From NCBI GenBank assembly GCA_043228905.1, contig JBHGNT010000008.1:12586001-12650000 (forward strand): a stretch of 64,000 nucleotides of DNA. The letters are read 5' to 3'. The notes under the pieces were generated by a model. That model saw only the letters and a program-made list of their open reading frames with translations. It was not told the DNA's origin and did not search any database. Positions 22,633-32,875 of the stretch are shown here, piece after piece (position 1 is the stretch's first letter; the number at the start of each line of letters is the position of its first letter). The translations under genes and the position numbers were made by a program. This DNA is from Azolla caroliniana. Taxonomy: Eukaryota; Polypodiophyta.

Positions 22633-22884
22633 TGTTTGTTTCTTTAATTATCTTATTTCTCTAACTTTCTCTCTTCTTGATTGATTCCCCTCTTTTTAGA
22701 GGTGCCCCCATGCATATAATGCATGTGAGGGTAAAGACATGCATGCAATGCAAGTGATGCATGATCGCCATTTGGCGTTCATCCATTACATGTGATGCAT
22801 GATAGAGATCTCGCTCATTTGAGCTTCCATGTATGAAAATAGACATGGGATAAGTATAATGATGGAATTACATTCTAAAATAAC

Positions 22885-22950
22885 TAACTTAGCTAAGTGG
22901 TGTATACCTTGTGCTTGTTATACAAGGTCGAGGGTTCGAGTCTCTCAATT
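22885..22950 (+). other. tRNA-like segment F1
   Basis: Plus strand: A-box TAGCTAAGTGG (22890-22900) and B-box GGTTCGAGTCT (22933-22943), a good match to both boxes. It is antisense to the LTR. Confidence 0.6.
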
Positions 22951-23015
22951 TTACTCAATACAATATTTAGCTTCATTCTTACATCATGAAGCACATTCTT
23001 TACAATACTAATAAA

Positions 23016-23080
23016 TAGCCTAGTTTAGTGGCATGTACATTGTATTTCATATATAAGGGTGTGTGTTCGAGTTTTTCAAA
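23016..23080 (+). other. tRNA-like segment F2
   Basis: Plus strand: TAGTTTAGTGG (23021-23031) and a weaker TGTTCGAGTTT near 23063-23073. In tandem with F1. Confidence 0.45.
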
Positions 23081-23139
23081 TATTATTAAATACAATATTT
23101 TAGTTCATTTTTATATCGTGATGCACATTCTTCACGACA

Positions 23140-24760
23140 ACGCCGATCGTCCTCTGAATTTTCGTCATAACGGTGCTGGCCCTTATGCTGACGATTGTTT
23201 CCGTTTGGACGAGCCCCGTTGAATCCTCAAGATTTGTTTGTAGGTCATCGATTGTCGTAATGACGCCCCCCCCCCCCCCCCCCACTCTGGTATTCTTCCT
23301 CTTCTTGATCTTCTTCATCAGAGTACGGGTCGGTGTTATGGTTTTTACGATACGGCGCTCCATGCGCTATTTCCGGTCTGTATACCGGGGATGTTCTTCC
23401 TACAATCCTAAATCATTCCTGCGAGATAGGTGTTGTGGCTCCATACGCCATACTATGAGCGTGGGCCCGTTTAGCATATTATACTCGCATTGGTTCACCG
23501 TGTGTGCCCGTGAATGGAAAATGGGGCAATGTATTCGCATGTTACATTCAACCGTGGAATGTCCAGAGTTTAGACAGATGGTACACTGAATGGCTTGGCG
23601 AAATCGATGCTCCTCTTCCTGAGGTAATGCCTGCCGTAGCGATGCCATGGACAGTCCCTCATCTTCTTCCTCTAATTCGAGCTATGATGCTCGCTCGATG
23701 ACCATGTCGGCCGTCTCCCCTTTCACACTGTGCGTGTTTAGCATCGTCCGGATAGGCCGTCTTAGAGCTGCTAAGAACGTTTCCTTGGCCTCTTTGTCTC
23801 CCGGGGCCTGTGTAAGGTTCCGTCGTAGACTCTGGAAACGTATATTGAAATCCGCTATAGATTCTATGGGAAGTTGCTTGATGGTATAGAACTGCCCGAT
23901 TTTTTCACGCTGCAACACCTTTCGATGAAAATAACGCAAGAACGCCGATTGTAGCTGGTCGAAGGTTGTGATTGCTGCCTAATCCATCTGGGAATGCCAA
24001 CACGTAGCTCGACCGTCCAAAGTTAACCCAAACTCGGCAATCTTCGAAGCGTGAGCTTCCGCATCTGGAAACCGCTACGCCATATGATTCACATTCCAAA
24101 CATTGAGGAATAGCCGGGTGTGGCTAGCAACGCCTGCCTCTCTGTTGAAGCGGGGGTATGAGAAAGCCATTCCGGACGTTGTGTTGACGTTTGGCCGGGG
24201 AAGACTTATGCTTTCGCAATGTGGACTATTGTGGCGTTTAATCACACTACCTTGGTCATGTGACGACAGGGCTTCGTGGTCGACGTCGCACTGTTTTGTG
24301 AGCGTGGAGTCTACCATGACACAGGAAGCTGATCTAATTATGCTGCATATTCTGTTTGATGTTGGCTAAATGTAGCCAAGGTCTACCGAGCAATATTGGG
24401 TATGCTCCCGGAGTGTCTAGTGCGAGCACTACCGCAGAGATGTCGAAGCGATGGCCGCCAACGACAATGCCTAATTTCCGGATTAACCCTAGGGGTCTGA
24501 CAACGGGTGTCCACCATGCGGAGTTTAATCACACTACCTTGGTCGTGTGACGACAGGGCTTCGTGGTCGACGTTGCACTGTTCTGTGAGCGTGGAGTCTA
24601 TCGTGTACTCCTGGAAGGAGCAGTCGTGGTCGCTGAGGCGGGGTTTTTGCTTAGTGCGCTCTTCCGTTTGGCGAGTGATAGACCTCGTCAGTGGTCGATC
24701 TTGTCGGGTCGGTTCTCTGGTTCGTCTACGGTTAGTCATCCATACCTTGCTACTCATCTA
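23140..24760 (-). pseudogene. Gypsy-D gag N-terminal part with internal rearrangement
   Basis: 23939-23682 has the gag core (FHRKVLQREKIGQFYTIKQ, then RFQSLRRNLTQAPGDKEA). 23648-23400 has CTICLNSGHSTVEC, a second knuckle-like C-x2-C-x4-H-x4-C. An 18-base C run (23266-23283) follows. Upstream (24100-24760), a copy of protease sequence (24324-24522) lies between two ~85-bp direct repeats (about 24233-24318 and 24521-24606). The gag start is not clear. Confidence 0.6.
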
Positions 24761-25250
24761 TGTTGAACCACAGTTCCACCAAGCGTGCCGAAAGTTTTAC
24801 CGATTAGGAACACGGTCTACTCTTAGTCCGTCGAGGTATACTTCAAGGTGATTGCAGTGCAAGGAATAGATCTGTAGGTGCGTGAATCGTAATAGGCTTA
24901 CAAAGCAAAGTGTATTGTCAGGGGTGTGAAGGGAGACGGCTTGAACCGAAGCTCACTAGTTCGTGATCTCATATGCACACTTACCCTACGCTTACTAGCC
25001 TATAGTAACCAACAGAGTACTACACCGAAACAATATACGATTTGCACAGACAACGGAATCAGAGAAGATAATAATGTATTAGAGAAGGTAGCTCTCAAAA
25101 TATACGCTAGCTCTTTGCAGAGGATTTCCGCCCTTTATATACACAGGGATTTTAGTCTGTTACGCTCCTAGCGTGAATCGTTACATGCATTTCTTTAACG
25201 CTTCTAATAATATATTCTATTCGTTTAAGCATTAGGTCCGGTGGACAACA
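24761..25250 (-). repeat. 5' LTR of Gypsy-D (about 490 bp)
   Basis: Plus reading TGTTGAACCACAG...GTGGACAACA with inverted ends TGTTG/CAACA. Minus-strand TATA-type sequence TGTATATAAAGG lies near 25132-25143. I see no standard primer site next to it. Its partner LTR is outside the window, so the limits are a proposal. Confidence 0.5.
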
Positions 25251-25837
25251 TTTACCCTCTTCTTTTCCTTAGTGCGAGAGTTAGGGTTTTGGTTTGGGGT
25301 TTCTACAACGGCGGCTCTTCGGCATTCCGGTGGCAGCACTTGGAGGTTCGACTTCCTCTCCTTGATGGAGAGCGTTTCGCGTCGCAGCCGGTTCTAGAAG
25401 GGAGGGCGAAGTGGCACGGGAACGCTCCACCGTCTTTGGGGTGTGACCAATGGTGGATATCGCGGTCCTGGTGGCCCACTTGACTCGCCTTCCCCAGTTC
25501 CCATTCGTAACTTGTTGTATAGCCGTTTGTTTTGTAATAGCCACCGGATTCACGGCATGTAAGCATCTTGTCGTAAAGATTTTGTAATATATATATATAT
25601 ATATATATGTTTGTGTATATCCCTGTTCTATTGTAACATATTTGAGTTGAGTCCTTAATTGCGGCGAACCATCTTCTTGAACCCTACCTTCATCGGATCC
25701 GGAAGCCGATCCGACTGGAAGCCGATTCCGGATTCCGATTTGAACCGAACCTCGCAAAGCTTAAGGCCTCCAGAATCCGTCTCCCTCGTCAATGACCCCT
25801 GTGGTCCCGCCTAAGATCCTACACGTACGCGATTCGG
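25251..25837. other. Unassigned interval with (TA)n
   Basis: No retrotransposon motif is found here. A GC-rich part (25280-25490) is followed by an AT-rich part with an (AT)n run at about 25587-25608 and GGATCC/GATTCCGGA-rich sequence to 25750. The minus-strand frame at 25757-25281 has no recognisable domain. It might be the 3' end of another element or host spacer. Confidence 0.3.
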
Positions 25838-26501
25838 CTACGTCAACTTCCTGCACCTTCAAGAGATGTAGACGAAAAACATCGTTTTTCAGCTTGTCGA
25901 AATTCAGTGGCCAAAAGGGCCAATGATGTGAATTCTCTTGCAGATACACACCAAAACAGAATGGTGTGGCCAGGTAGAAGAATTAGAAGATAGAGGAAAC
26001 GGCGTGGGCAATGCTTGAGGAGAAGCATATGCTGAAGTTCTACTAGGCCGAAGTGGTCAGAATAGATGTTTACCTGCAGAATCAGACATTTGCAAATGGA
26101 GGAAAAGTGTTGCCACATGAGCTATACATTGTGAAGAAGCTGAACCTGAGACACTTGAGGGTGTTCGCTAGCATCGGATATGTGCATGTGCCAAAAGACA
26201 AGAGGAGGAAGCTGGACACAAAGGCTAAGAAGTGCATTTTGGTCGACTACTTGGACGAGCAAAAGGTTATAAGTGTTATAACCCCCAAATGAAACAAATT
26301 TGAGTAAGTTGAGATGTTGTAATGGACGAGTCGGCTTCGTGGTACTTGCCTCCATCTCCAACTCCTATTAACTCTACTCCGAATTCTGAGGATTAGGCTA
26401 GTGAGGTTGAGATGCTCCTGGAGGAAGAACATATCGAGACTCTAGGAGAGAGTCCGATCTCATTCTGGCTAAGTGGGCCAAATGAGGGACTGATTCAGAA
26501 C
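25838..26501 (+). mobile_element. Copia-H relic, left part (B family)
   Basis: The sequence follows copia B in order: the integrase finger region (AAATTCAGTGGCCAAAAGG), then a deletion, the core end (TACACACCAAAACAGAATGG), and the integrase C-terminal block (26160-26290, GVFASIGYVHVPKDKRRK). It ends in the linker at 26501. Stops and gaps are frequent. Copia I is inserted here: flank AGAAC at 26497-26501 and GGAAC at 54719-54723. Confidence 0.75.
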
Positions 26502-27135
26502 TGTTAGGAATATGTCCCTCTTGTGGGAGGAGCCGACTGTTCGACTGAGTAAGAGCCGATAGTTGAAGACAAGGAGTAGCCGTCTAGTCGGGCTGAGAGC
26601 CGAAAATCGAAGACATGAAGAGTTGATTGGGAGAGCTAACAGTAAGTGATCCAAGTCAACGACACGACCGACTAGTCGGGCCGACTGGACAGTCGACATA
26701 GGAGTCGGCTGATTAACTGCTACCGTTATTACTATAATAATAGTTAATAATAACAATAGAGGCTACATTTGTGAATAGCCCATATGTTGTATAAGTATAA
26801 ATACACCTAGGGAAAACATTATGTAGTTAGTTGTAGAAGAAGAATCGAGTGAGAATAGAAAGTGTAGAACATAACAAAGAGAGAGGTTTGAGCGACGCCA
26901 TAGCTGTGTGAGCTTAGACTCCAAGAGCCCTATGTGGCAAATACACTCTGTACACAGAGTGTTGTATTCTAGTCTCCCTTTGTATTGTTTGTTGTATAAT
27001 GGGTCTCTATTCCCGTGGTTTTCCTCATTTAGGGTTTCCATGTAAAACCTGCATACTCTAGGTATTTGTTGTTTTCGCATTCTATCTATACATTTTAGAA
27101 TATCTTTCTCACAGATCTATGATCCCATCTCTTCA
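26502..27135 (+). repeat. 5' LTR of Copia-I (634 bp)
   Basis: TGTTAGGAATATG...CATCTCTTCA. TATAAATA at 26796-26803 is the likely TATA box. It matches 54093-54718, with differences that include a GACTAGTCGG-type repeat near 26650-26700. Confidence 0.88.
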
Positions 27136-27138
27136 AAG

Positions 27139-27150
27139 TGGTATCAGAGC
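27139..27150 (+). promoter_or_regulatory. Primer-binding site of Copia-I
   Basis: TGGTATCAGAGC, the standard copia site thought to pair with initiator tRNA-Met, three bases after the LTR. Confidence 0.85.
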
Positions 27151-27163
27151 GACATGTGTAAAG

Positions 27164-27661
27164 ATGGAAGGAGGTGTGAGTGGATTCCCAAGAATGATGG
27201 TCTTGAACTCGCACAACTACGCAGATTGGAAGGTCAAGATGGAAGATCTTCTCATCGTCAAAGATCTATATGAGTCCATCAACAAAGAGCAAATACCCAT
27301 GGGGGTACTAGAGTCTGAATGGAAACTCTTCAATAGGAAGACGGTGGCCACCATCATACAATGCATAGATGTTAGTGTCCTTCAACATGTGGCGAACAAT
27401 ACAAATGCCTACGAGATGTGGCAGAAGTTCTAAGGTTGTATGAGAGGAAGAATGCCCTGAACAAGACATCTTTGATGAAGGAAGATCGTACAATTGAAGT
27501 ACGGGGATTGACAGAATATTGTGGAGCATGTAAACACATTCATGGAGTATGTGAACCAACTTGTAGCAACCAAGTTTCCCCTTGATGATGCAATGTAGGT
27601 CATCCTACTACTGTGTACCCTGTCGGACAATTAGGAGAATCTGGTGGTGACGCTCAACACC
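27164..27661 (+). pseudogene. Copia-I gag N-terminus
   Basis: From ATG 27164 the product (VLNSHNYADWKVKMEDLL...VLQHVANNTNAYEMWQKF) matches copia C gag. A frameshift and TAA near 27431 break it. The reading continues in other frames (YERKNALNK, AAIKFPLDDAM) until chromovirus J enters at 27662. It resumes at 32125. Confidence 0.8.
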
Positions 27662-28099
27662 TGTTAGAACCAAGATAGAAGATAAAGTGACAAAAGAAAG
27701 ATATAAAGAGATCACAAGAAGAGAGGAATGAAATGATAAGAGAAGAATGAATGTATTAAAGTAGAATGAGAATGGATACAAGATAGGCGACGAGAGCTTA
27801 AGACTGGTGTTTATTCGAACTAATTTGAGAATATATGTATGCCCCTATTTATAGGTTCCTATAGAATAGCCTAGAGATTTCTATAATATTCTAGAATATT
27901 CTAGACCTAGAATATTCTAAGATGTTCTAGGATATTCTAGAATGTTCCAGAGTATTTACAATAATCAGTGTATTACAAGAAGTAGCTTTTATCATCTCAT
28001 ATGATCATAGGCTATCTTAATGGTTGGTTTTTTGATTATGTATTACAAGGTCTTGGGTTCAAGCCCAGGTGAAGCCATGATGTTTATGTATTCATGACA
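27662..28099 (-). repeat. 3' LTR of chromovirus J (438 bp)
   Basis: Plus reading TGTTAGAACC...TTCATGACA. Minus-strand TATAAATA at 27846-27853. AGAATATTCTAG-like repeats at 27885-27960. A B-box-bearing segment lies at 28012-28072. Confidence 0.88.
28012..28072 (+). other. tRNA-like segment in J LTR
   Basis: Plus strand: TTAATGGTTGG near 28018 and GGTTCAAGCCC (28056-28066). The A-box is weak. The right LTR has only a shortened version (32060-32095). Confidence 0.4.
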
Positions 28100-29320
28100 C
28101 TATCTGCCCTTCGAGAATGACGAGTGGAAGTCGACGTTAACAATGTAGGGCCTGGTTTGTTTGGATAGCAGCGATAGAAGTCGTCGACAAGAGCTTGAGC
28201 ATTAGAAACATTATTGATGGGTTCCCAAGTGTGATCAATCAAAGGATAACCTACCCAATCAACCAGATAATAGAGCTTATTACGCACAATCTTAGAATCA
28301 AGAATAACAGCTACCTCATAGGCTGTCAACAAGTTGGATAGGGGGCGGAGGTGGCACGACTCGATTAGGAATGGAAGGGCTGCGACAACATTCCAAAAGA
28401 GCGCTATGAAAGACTGGGTGAAGCCGCATGTGTGCTGGAAGGTTAAGACGAAAGGTTGCATCATTAATCTGCGCCGTGATGAGAAAAGGACCTAAGCGTT
28501 GATAATCGAGTTTCTCACAGGGTCGAGTAGTCTTGATGTGACGATGAAGCAACTATACTCGGTCACCAACCTTAAAAGGAGACTTAAGACGATGGCGATC
28601 TGCATTAGTCTTATATTGTGCTTGAGTTGTCTGAAGATGTGAAGATAACGCTAATTGGATCCGGTGTAGTCGATGAAACTGATGCTCAACACTAGGGTTT
28701 CGTGCGACCTCAGGAAGATCTAGGATACACCATCAAGGATGGTTTCCGGCATAGGCAAAGAAAGGTGTAACCTTGGTAGAAGAGTGTACCGTGTATTGTA
28801 TGCAAAATCAACAAGATGTAAAATATTACTCCAATCATCTTGTTGATAACTGATGAAGCAGTGAAGATATTGCTCGAGTGTTTGATTTGTGTGCTCTGTT
28901 TGTTCATCAATTTGTGGATGATAAGCTGAAGAGAGTTTGCAGGAAATTTTGAGGCCTGCCCATAGGTGCTTCCAAAAGTGAGAGATAAATTGAGGACCAT
29001 GATCGCTAATTATATTGTCTGGAAGACCATGATGTCGAAACACTTCACGCATAATGAGATCTGCGGTTTCCTGACTACTGATGCTCTTTACACATGGTAA
29101 AAAATGTGCCATCTTGGTAAATCGATTGACTACTGTTAAAATAGTATCAAATCCATTTGAAGGAGGCCGATCCGTAATGAAATCCATAGAAATAGACTGT
29201 CACGGCTTAGTTGGAGGTGGTAATGGTTGTAACAAGCCATAAGGATGATGCCTAGGTATTTTGGCTCGACAACAGCTGTCACATGTACGAACATAATCTT
29301 CGACAAAGTTTGGCAAATGA
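28100..29320 (-). pseudogene. Chromovirus J integrase and chromodomain
   Basis: 29187-28720 is the integrase core: MDFITDRPPSNGFDTILTVV, IISDHGPQFISHFW and a YHPQIDEQTEHTNQ third-site region. 28552-28084 ends with the GPY-like QRLGPFLI block and a chromodomain (LDSKIVRNKLYYLVDWVGYP, then WEPINNVSNAQALVDDF). Chromodomains of such elements bind modified histone tails and guide insertion into heterochromatin. Frame breaks occur near 28464 and 28720. Confidence 0.85.
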
Positions 29321-30250
29321 GATCACTAAAACAAGCGCTTCACCAACTCCATTGTCTTGGCAATACCAAAATGTCCAGCCATAGGGGTATCATGACAATG
29401 CTCCAATACTTGAAGGCGGGGTGATCCATCAGGGACGTAAAGGAGATTCTTGTAAAAGAGTAAGCCATCTTGCCATTTGAATTCCTGATAGTGTTGAGAT
29501 GACTCTTGCAATGTGGAGCAAGATGCATGACTTGGACTAATGTGGGCTAAGAAATCCTTAGCGAAATCATCAGAGTGAAGTCGTTGCCGAATAGTATCCA
29601 CAAGGCTTGATTCAAGCGGCGTGGTATAAACTGTTGGTGCTTGTAGCTTTGACGGTCCTAGGAGAATTTGCTTTTGTCGAAGGCTGCATCTCCAGGCCAA
29701 AGTGCGAGATATGATTGTCGAGACAGAACATCCGGTTTCCCTTGTTGTTTCCCTAGGCGAAAAATGATCTTGAAATCAAAACGAGTTAGAAATTGTGCCC
29801 ACCGAGCTTATCTCATATTTAACACTCGAGCCGTTTGAAAATATGTAAGATTTTTGTGATCACTATAAATGATGATTGATGAGGCGATCCTTCCAAGAAA
29901 TTTCGCCATTGCTCGAAAGAGTCGACCACAACTAATAACTTCTTGTCGTGCACCTCATAGTTGATCTCCGCAGTAGTAAATTTTCGCAAGCGAAACGCGA
30001 CTGGATGGGATTGCCCGTCCTTGTCTGATTGTGATAGGATACTCCCCCATGCAAAGTCAGACACATCTGCCTCAATAGTAAATGGCCTTTCAGGATCAAT
30101 ATGCACCAAGATAGGAGCTGATGTGAATGCCTTTTTGAGCTGATTAAAGGCCGTGTCCGCTTCATTTGTCAAAACAAACGCTTGATCTTTCTTGGTGAGT
30201 TGGGTGAGAGGCAACACGATCTTTGAATAATTCCATCCGAGGAAACATTG
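29321..30250 (-). pseudogene. Chromovirus J RNase H and integrase zinc finger
   Basis: 30217-29819 shows EADVSDFAWGSILSQ and YEVHDKKLLVVVDSFEQWRNFLEG, chromovirus RNase H. 29700-29326 has the spacer and the first part of the integrase finger (VLEHCHDTPMAGHFGIAKTMELV), with the C-C pair further left near 29270-29285. Confidence 0.8.
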
Positions 30251-31396
30251 GACGTCTCAAACAGAACGTGGGGGTTTCCATTCCAATATTGTTTTGACTT
30301 TTGCTAGATCTATGAAGATACCCTTGGACAAAATAGTATAACCCAAGAATTCAACTTGTTTGCTGTCAAAACTGCACTCCTCAAGTTTGGCATACAGACC
30401 ATACTTTCTTAGGCGTTCAAGTACTTTCCAGACATACATATCATGCTCCTCTTGTGTTTTCGAGTAAATCAGCAGATCATCTAAATAGATGATGAGAAAG
30501 ATATCTAGAAAATCTTGAAAAATGTCATTTTCCATATGTTGGAAAACTGTGGTGCATTTGTGAGCCCAAAAGGCATGACTATATATTCAAGATGACCATA
30601 CCAAGTGCGAAATGCAGTTTTCCACTCATCTCCCAGTCCAATTCAAACTAGATTATATGCAACCCTTAAATAGATTTTTTTTAAATGCTTTGCCCCACCA
30701 AATGCACTCTAAAAGACTGGATATTAAAGGTAGAGCATACCTATTTCTTATGGTGACTTTATTTAATCCTTGATAGTCCACGACCAAATGAAGCGAACCG
30801 TCCTTTTTCTTCACAAAAAATATGGGAGCACAAGCTGGGGACTTTGAATGTCGAATGAACCCATGGGCAAGATTCTCCTCGATGTATTCTTGAAGAACCT
30901 CAAGCTTAGTTGGTGATAGATTATAGATTGGACCCCATTCTCCTTGATGTATTCTTGAAGAACCTCAAGCTTAGTTGGTGATAGATTGTAGATTGGACCC
31001 CACAGTGGCTCTTTTCCTGGTTGAAGATCAATGGGACAGTCGTACGACCGATGCTTTGGAATTACACTAACTTTGACTTTATCAAAGACATCAACATATT
31101 CTTGATATTTTGTGGGAATTTGGATGTCTGAATTGCCTTGAGTGGCACTAGAAGGTGTCACTGATAATGCAAATAAGAAAAGTTCCTCCATTCCTCCCAT
31201 TTGGGACAATTGTTGTAATATAATGGTTGAGATTTGATGAAAAGGAGATGGTGCAGTGGTAGAGCTATATTCCTTAAGGGAAGAGTCTTGGGTTCGATCT
31301 TTAGCAATGATGTTTTGTGATGAAGGGCACCAAATTTCTCGCCTCCTCCAATCGATTCTTGGGTTATGTAGCTCAAAACATGGCAAAGAATTGACA
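30251..31396 (-). pseudogene. Chromovirus J reverse transcriptase and protease end
   Basis: 30535-30257 carries the catalytic IIYLDDLLIYSKTQEEHD and LEECSFDSKQVEFLGYTI. Upstream, 31386-30811 has YVDVFDKVKVSVIPKHRSYDCPIDL and LSPTKLEVLQEYI. A ~65-bp tandem duplication (30873-30938 and 30939-31003) repeats the latter segment. A tRNA-like insertion lies at 31243-31305. Confidence 0.75.
31243..31305 (+). other. tRNA-like insertion in J protease region
   Basis: Plus strand TGGTGCAGTGGTAGAGC (from 31249) and GGTTCGATC (31291-31299), a strong A/B-box pair. The matching place in K (about 60465-60515) lacks it, so it seems to be inserted. Confidence 0.55.
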
Positions 31397-31772
31397 CTGG
31401 TATCTAAGAGGGCTTGGACCTGAAGTTGACAACTCGGTGTCCTATGTCCTAACGTGTACTTGGGCTGAGAAGACTATACTAACATGCTTGGAAGAAATGG
31501 AACCTACACTAGGTTGTACAGATCTAGATATGCCCAACCAAATGGCTCCTATTTTGGCCGGACTTATTCGTTTGACTCCTCTTCTAATTGGCTTAGAACT
31601 TCAAACTTATTGGACAAGGGTGGATTATTCATAATATTAGGATCACTAAGTGCTTCTGAAACGTTGGACTTAGTTTTATTGTCATAGTGAATTTGATTTA
31701 CCTGACGTCTTGGCCTACGGGAGCAATGAATGGCTATATGTCATGTACCTCCACAATATAAGCATAGACGGT
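31397..31772 (-). pseudogene. Chromovirus J protease start and zinc knuckle remnants
   Basis: The minus strand near 31770-31690 reads LCLYCGGT then a stop then HIAIHC, a damaged gag knuckle (K has CLYCGGPGHNAVNC). 31560-31400 corresponds to the K stretch before the protease. The protease active site seen in K is deleted here. Confidence 0.6.
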
Positions 31773-31854
31773 TCTCTTATCATGTCATTCCTCTCTTCTT
31801 GTGATCTCTTTATATCTTTCTTCTGTCACTTTATCTTTTGTCTTGGTTCTGACA
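31773..31854. repeat. Inverted copy of the J LTR end
   Basis: This is the reverse complement of 27662-27743 with about 90% identity by eye, ending exactly at the LTR terminus (TTCTGACA). See findings. Confidence 0.7.
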
Positions 31855-32119
31855 GTTTGATTCAAATTGATTTGAGAATACATGTATGCCCCTATTTATA
31901 GGTTCCTATAGAATAGCCTAGAGATTTCTATAATGTTCTAAAATGTTCTAGACCTAGAATATTCTAAGCTTTTCTAGGATATTCTAGAATGTTCCAGAGT
32001 ATTTACAATAATTAGTGTATTACAAGAAGTAGCTTTTATCATCTCATATGATCATAGGCTATCTTAATGGTTGGGTTCAAGCCCAGGTGAAGCCATGATG
32101 ATGTTTATGTATTCATACA
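31855..32119 (-). repeat. 5' LTR of chromovirus J, partial (265 bp)
   Basis: Corresponds to about the right 260 bp of the left LTR and ends ATTCATACA before the duplicated ACACC. The LTR 3' part and primer site are lost at the inversion junction at 31854/31855. Confidence 0.75.
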
Positions 32120-32124
32120 ACACC

Positions 32125-32875
32125 TCATGTCAAGAAGAGAACTTTTCCCTACAAGTGGTAAAGACAAGTATCTTGAACGAGGAGACAAGAAGGAAGGACA
32201 AGGGTGTCCTGGCCCAGTCGGAGTCAAATGTGACTCAGCATACCAACAGAGGAAGGAACAGACAGAGAAATCCTCAAAGGAGGGACAAATCTCAAGCCAG
32301 GTCCAAGTCCAGAGGTAAGCTCACATGTTTCTATTGTGGAAATCCTGGACACTTCTAGAAGGATTGCCGACACCTTAAGAAGGACAAAGGTGCCTCAAAG
32401 GATGTCGAACCTAGAAAGATTTCTGAGGAGAAGGGCACATCATCCATAACTACAAGTGAAGAGGAGATCTTGTTATTTGTGAGTAGGCAAGCACAAATCT
32501 TGCAAGTGAAGAGTGCACCTGGGTGAATTACTCTGGTGCATCTTTTCATATAACTCCCTCGAGAGAGTGTTTCTCGACTTACAAAACCGGGGATCATGGT
32601 TATGTAAAGATGGGAGATAATGGAGAGTGCAAGATAGTCGGTGTAAGAAATGTATGTCTGACAATTTCGACTGGTTGTCGGCTGATTCTGAGAGATGTCC
32701 GACATGTGCCCGATATTAGGCTAAATCTAATATCGACAAGAAGGATGGACGACAAAGGCTATAGTGGTAGATTTCCAAATGGCAAGTGGAAGTTCTGCAG
32801 TGGAAACCTCATAATGACTCGAGCACAGAAACAAGACACTCTATACATGATGCAACCCAAGCTGTGCAAGTCGTA
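32125..32875 (+). pseudogene. Copia-I gag C-terminus and protease
   Basis: It resumes copia I after J: CQEENFSLQVVKTSILNEETRRKDK. The zinc knuckle CFYCGNPGHF has a stop before KDC. The protease region at 32523 is NYSGASFHITP, where the catalytic Asp of DSGAS is changed to Tyr. DVRHVPDIRLNLIS follows. Confidence 0.8.

Larger units (their letters stand above)
22344..23139 (-). repeat. Probable solo LTR F of the A-type gypsy group
   Basis: On the minus strand it starts TGTCGTGAAG and ends CTTCCTAACA. The central ATGCAT-rich block (22700-22810) closely resembles that of the A LTR, including the CATTTGGCG neighbourhood. Three tRNA-like segments lie at 22885-22950, 23016-23080 (plus) and 22570-22632 (minus). 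No internal region is present and D gag sits on both sides. The flanks do not show a clean duplication, so the edges are uncertain. Confidence 0.6.
14872..25250 (-). mobile_element. Gypsy-D, large Ty3/gypsy element
   Basis: Minus-strand order from right to left: 5' LTR (24761-25250), gag, zinc knuckle, protease, reverse transcriptase, RNase H, integrase (to 14908). Its 3' LTR lies left of the window beyond copia B. E interrupts it between reverse transcriptase and RNase H: across the E junction the frame ...PHF/RYLADFATALHTVV is restored. F interrupts gag. It is of a different lineage from A and from the chromoviruses J and K. Multiple frameshifts make it a relic. Confidence 0.8.
27662..32119 (-). 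mobile_element. Chromovirus J (Ty3/gypsy with chromodomain)
   Basis: Minus strand. The left (3') LTR is 27662-28099 and the right (5') LTR is a damaged one ending at 32119. Exact duplication ACACC (27657-27661 and 32120-32124). Order on the minus strand: zinc knuckle, protease, reverse transcriptase, RNase H, integrase, chromodomain. K (57028-61207) is of the same family. The 5' LTR end is inverted and the primer site and gag start are missing. There is also a ~65-bp tandem duplication at 30873-31003. Confidence 0.88.

Noticed and set aside
23266-23283. C18 run as a programmed frameshift signal
   Set aside because: It lies in a decayed gag and is more likely replication slippage.
25280-25300. 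TTAGGGTTTTGG looks telomeric
   Set aside because: It is a single imperfect unit with no tandem array of TTTAGGG.
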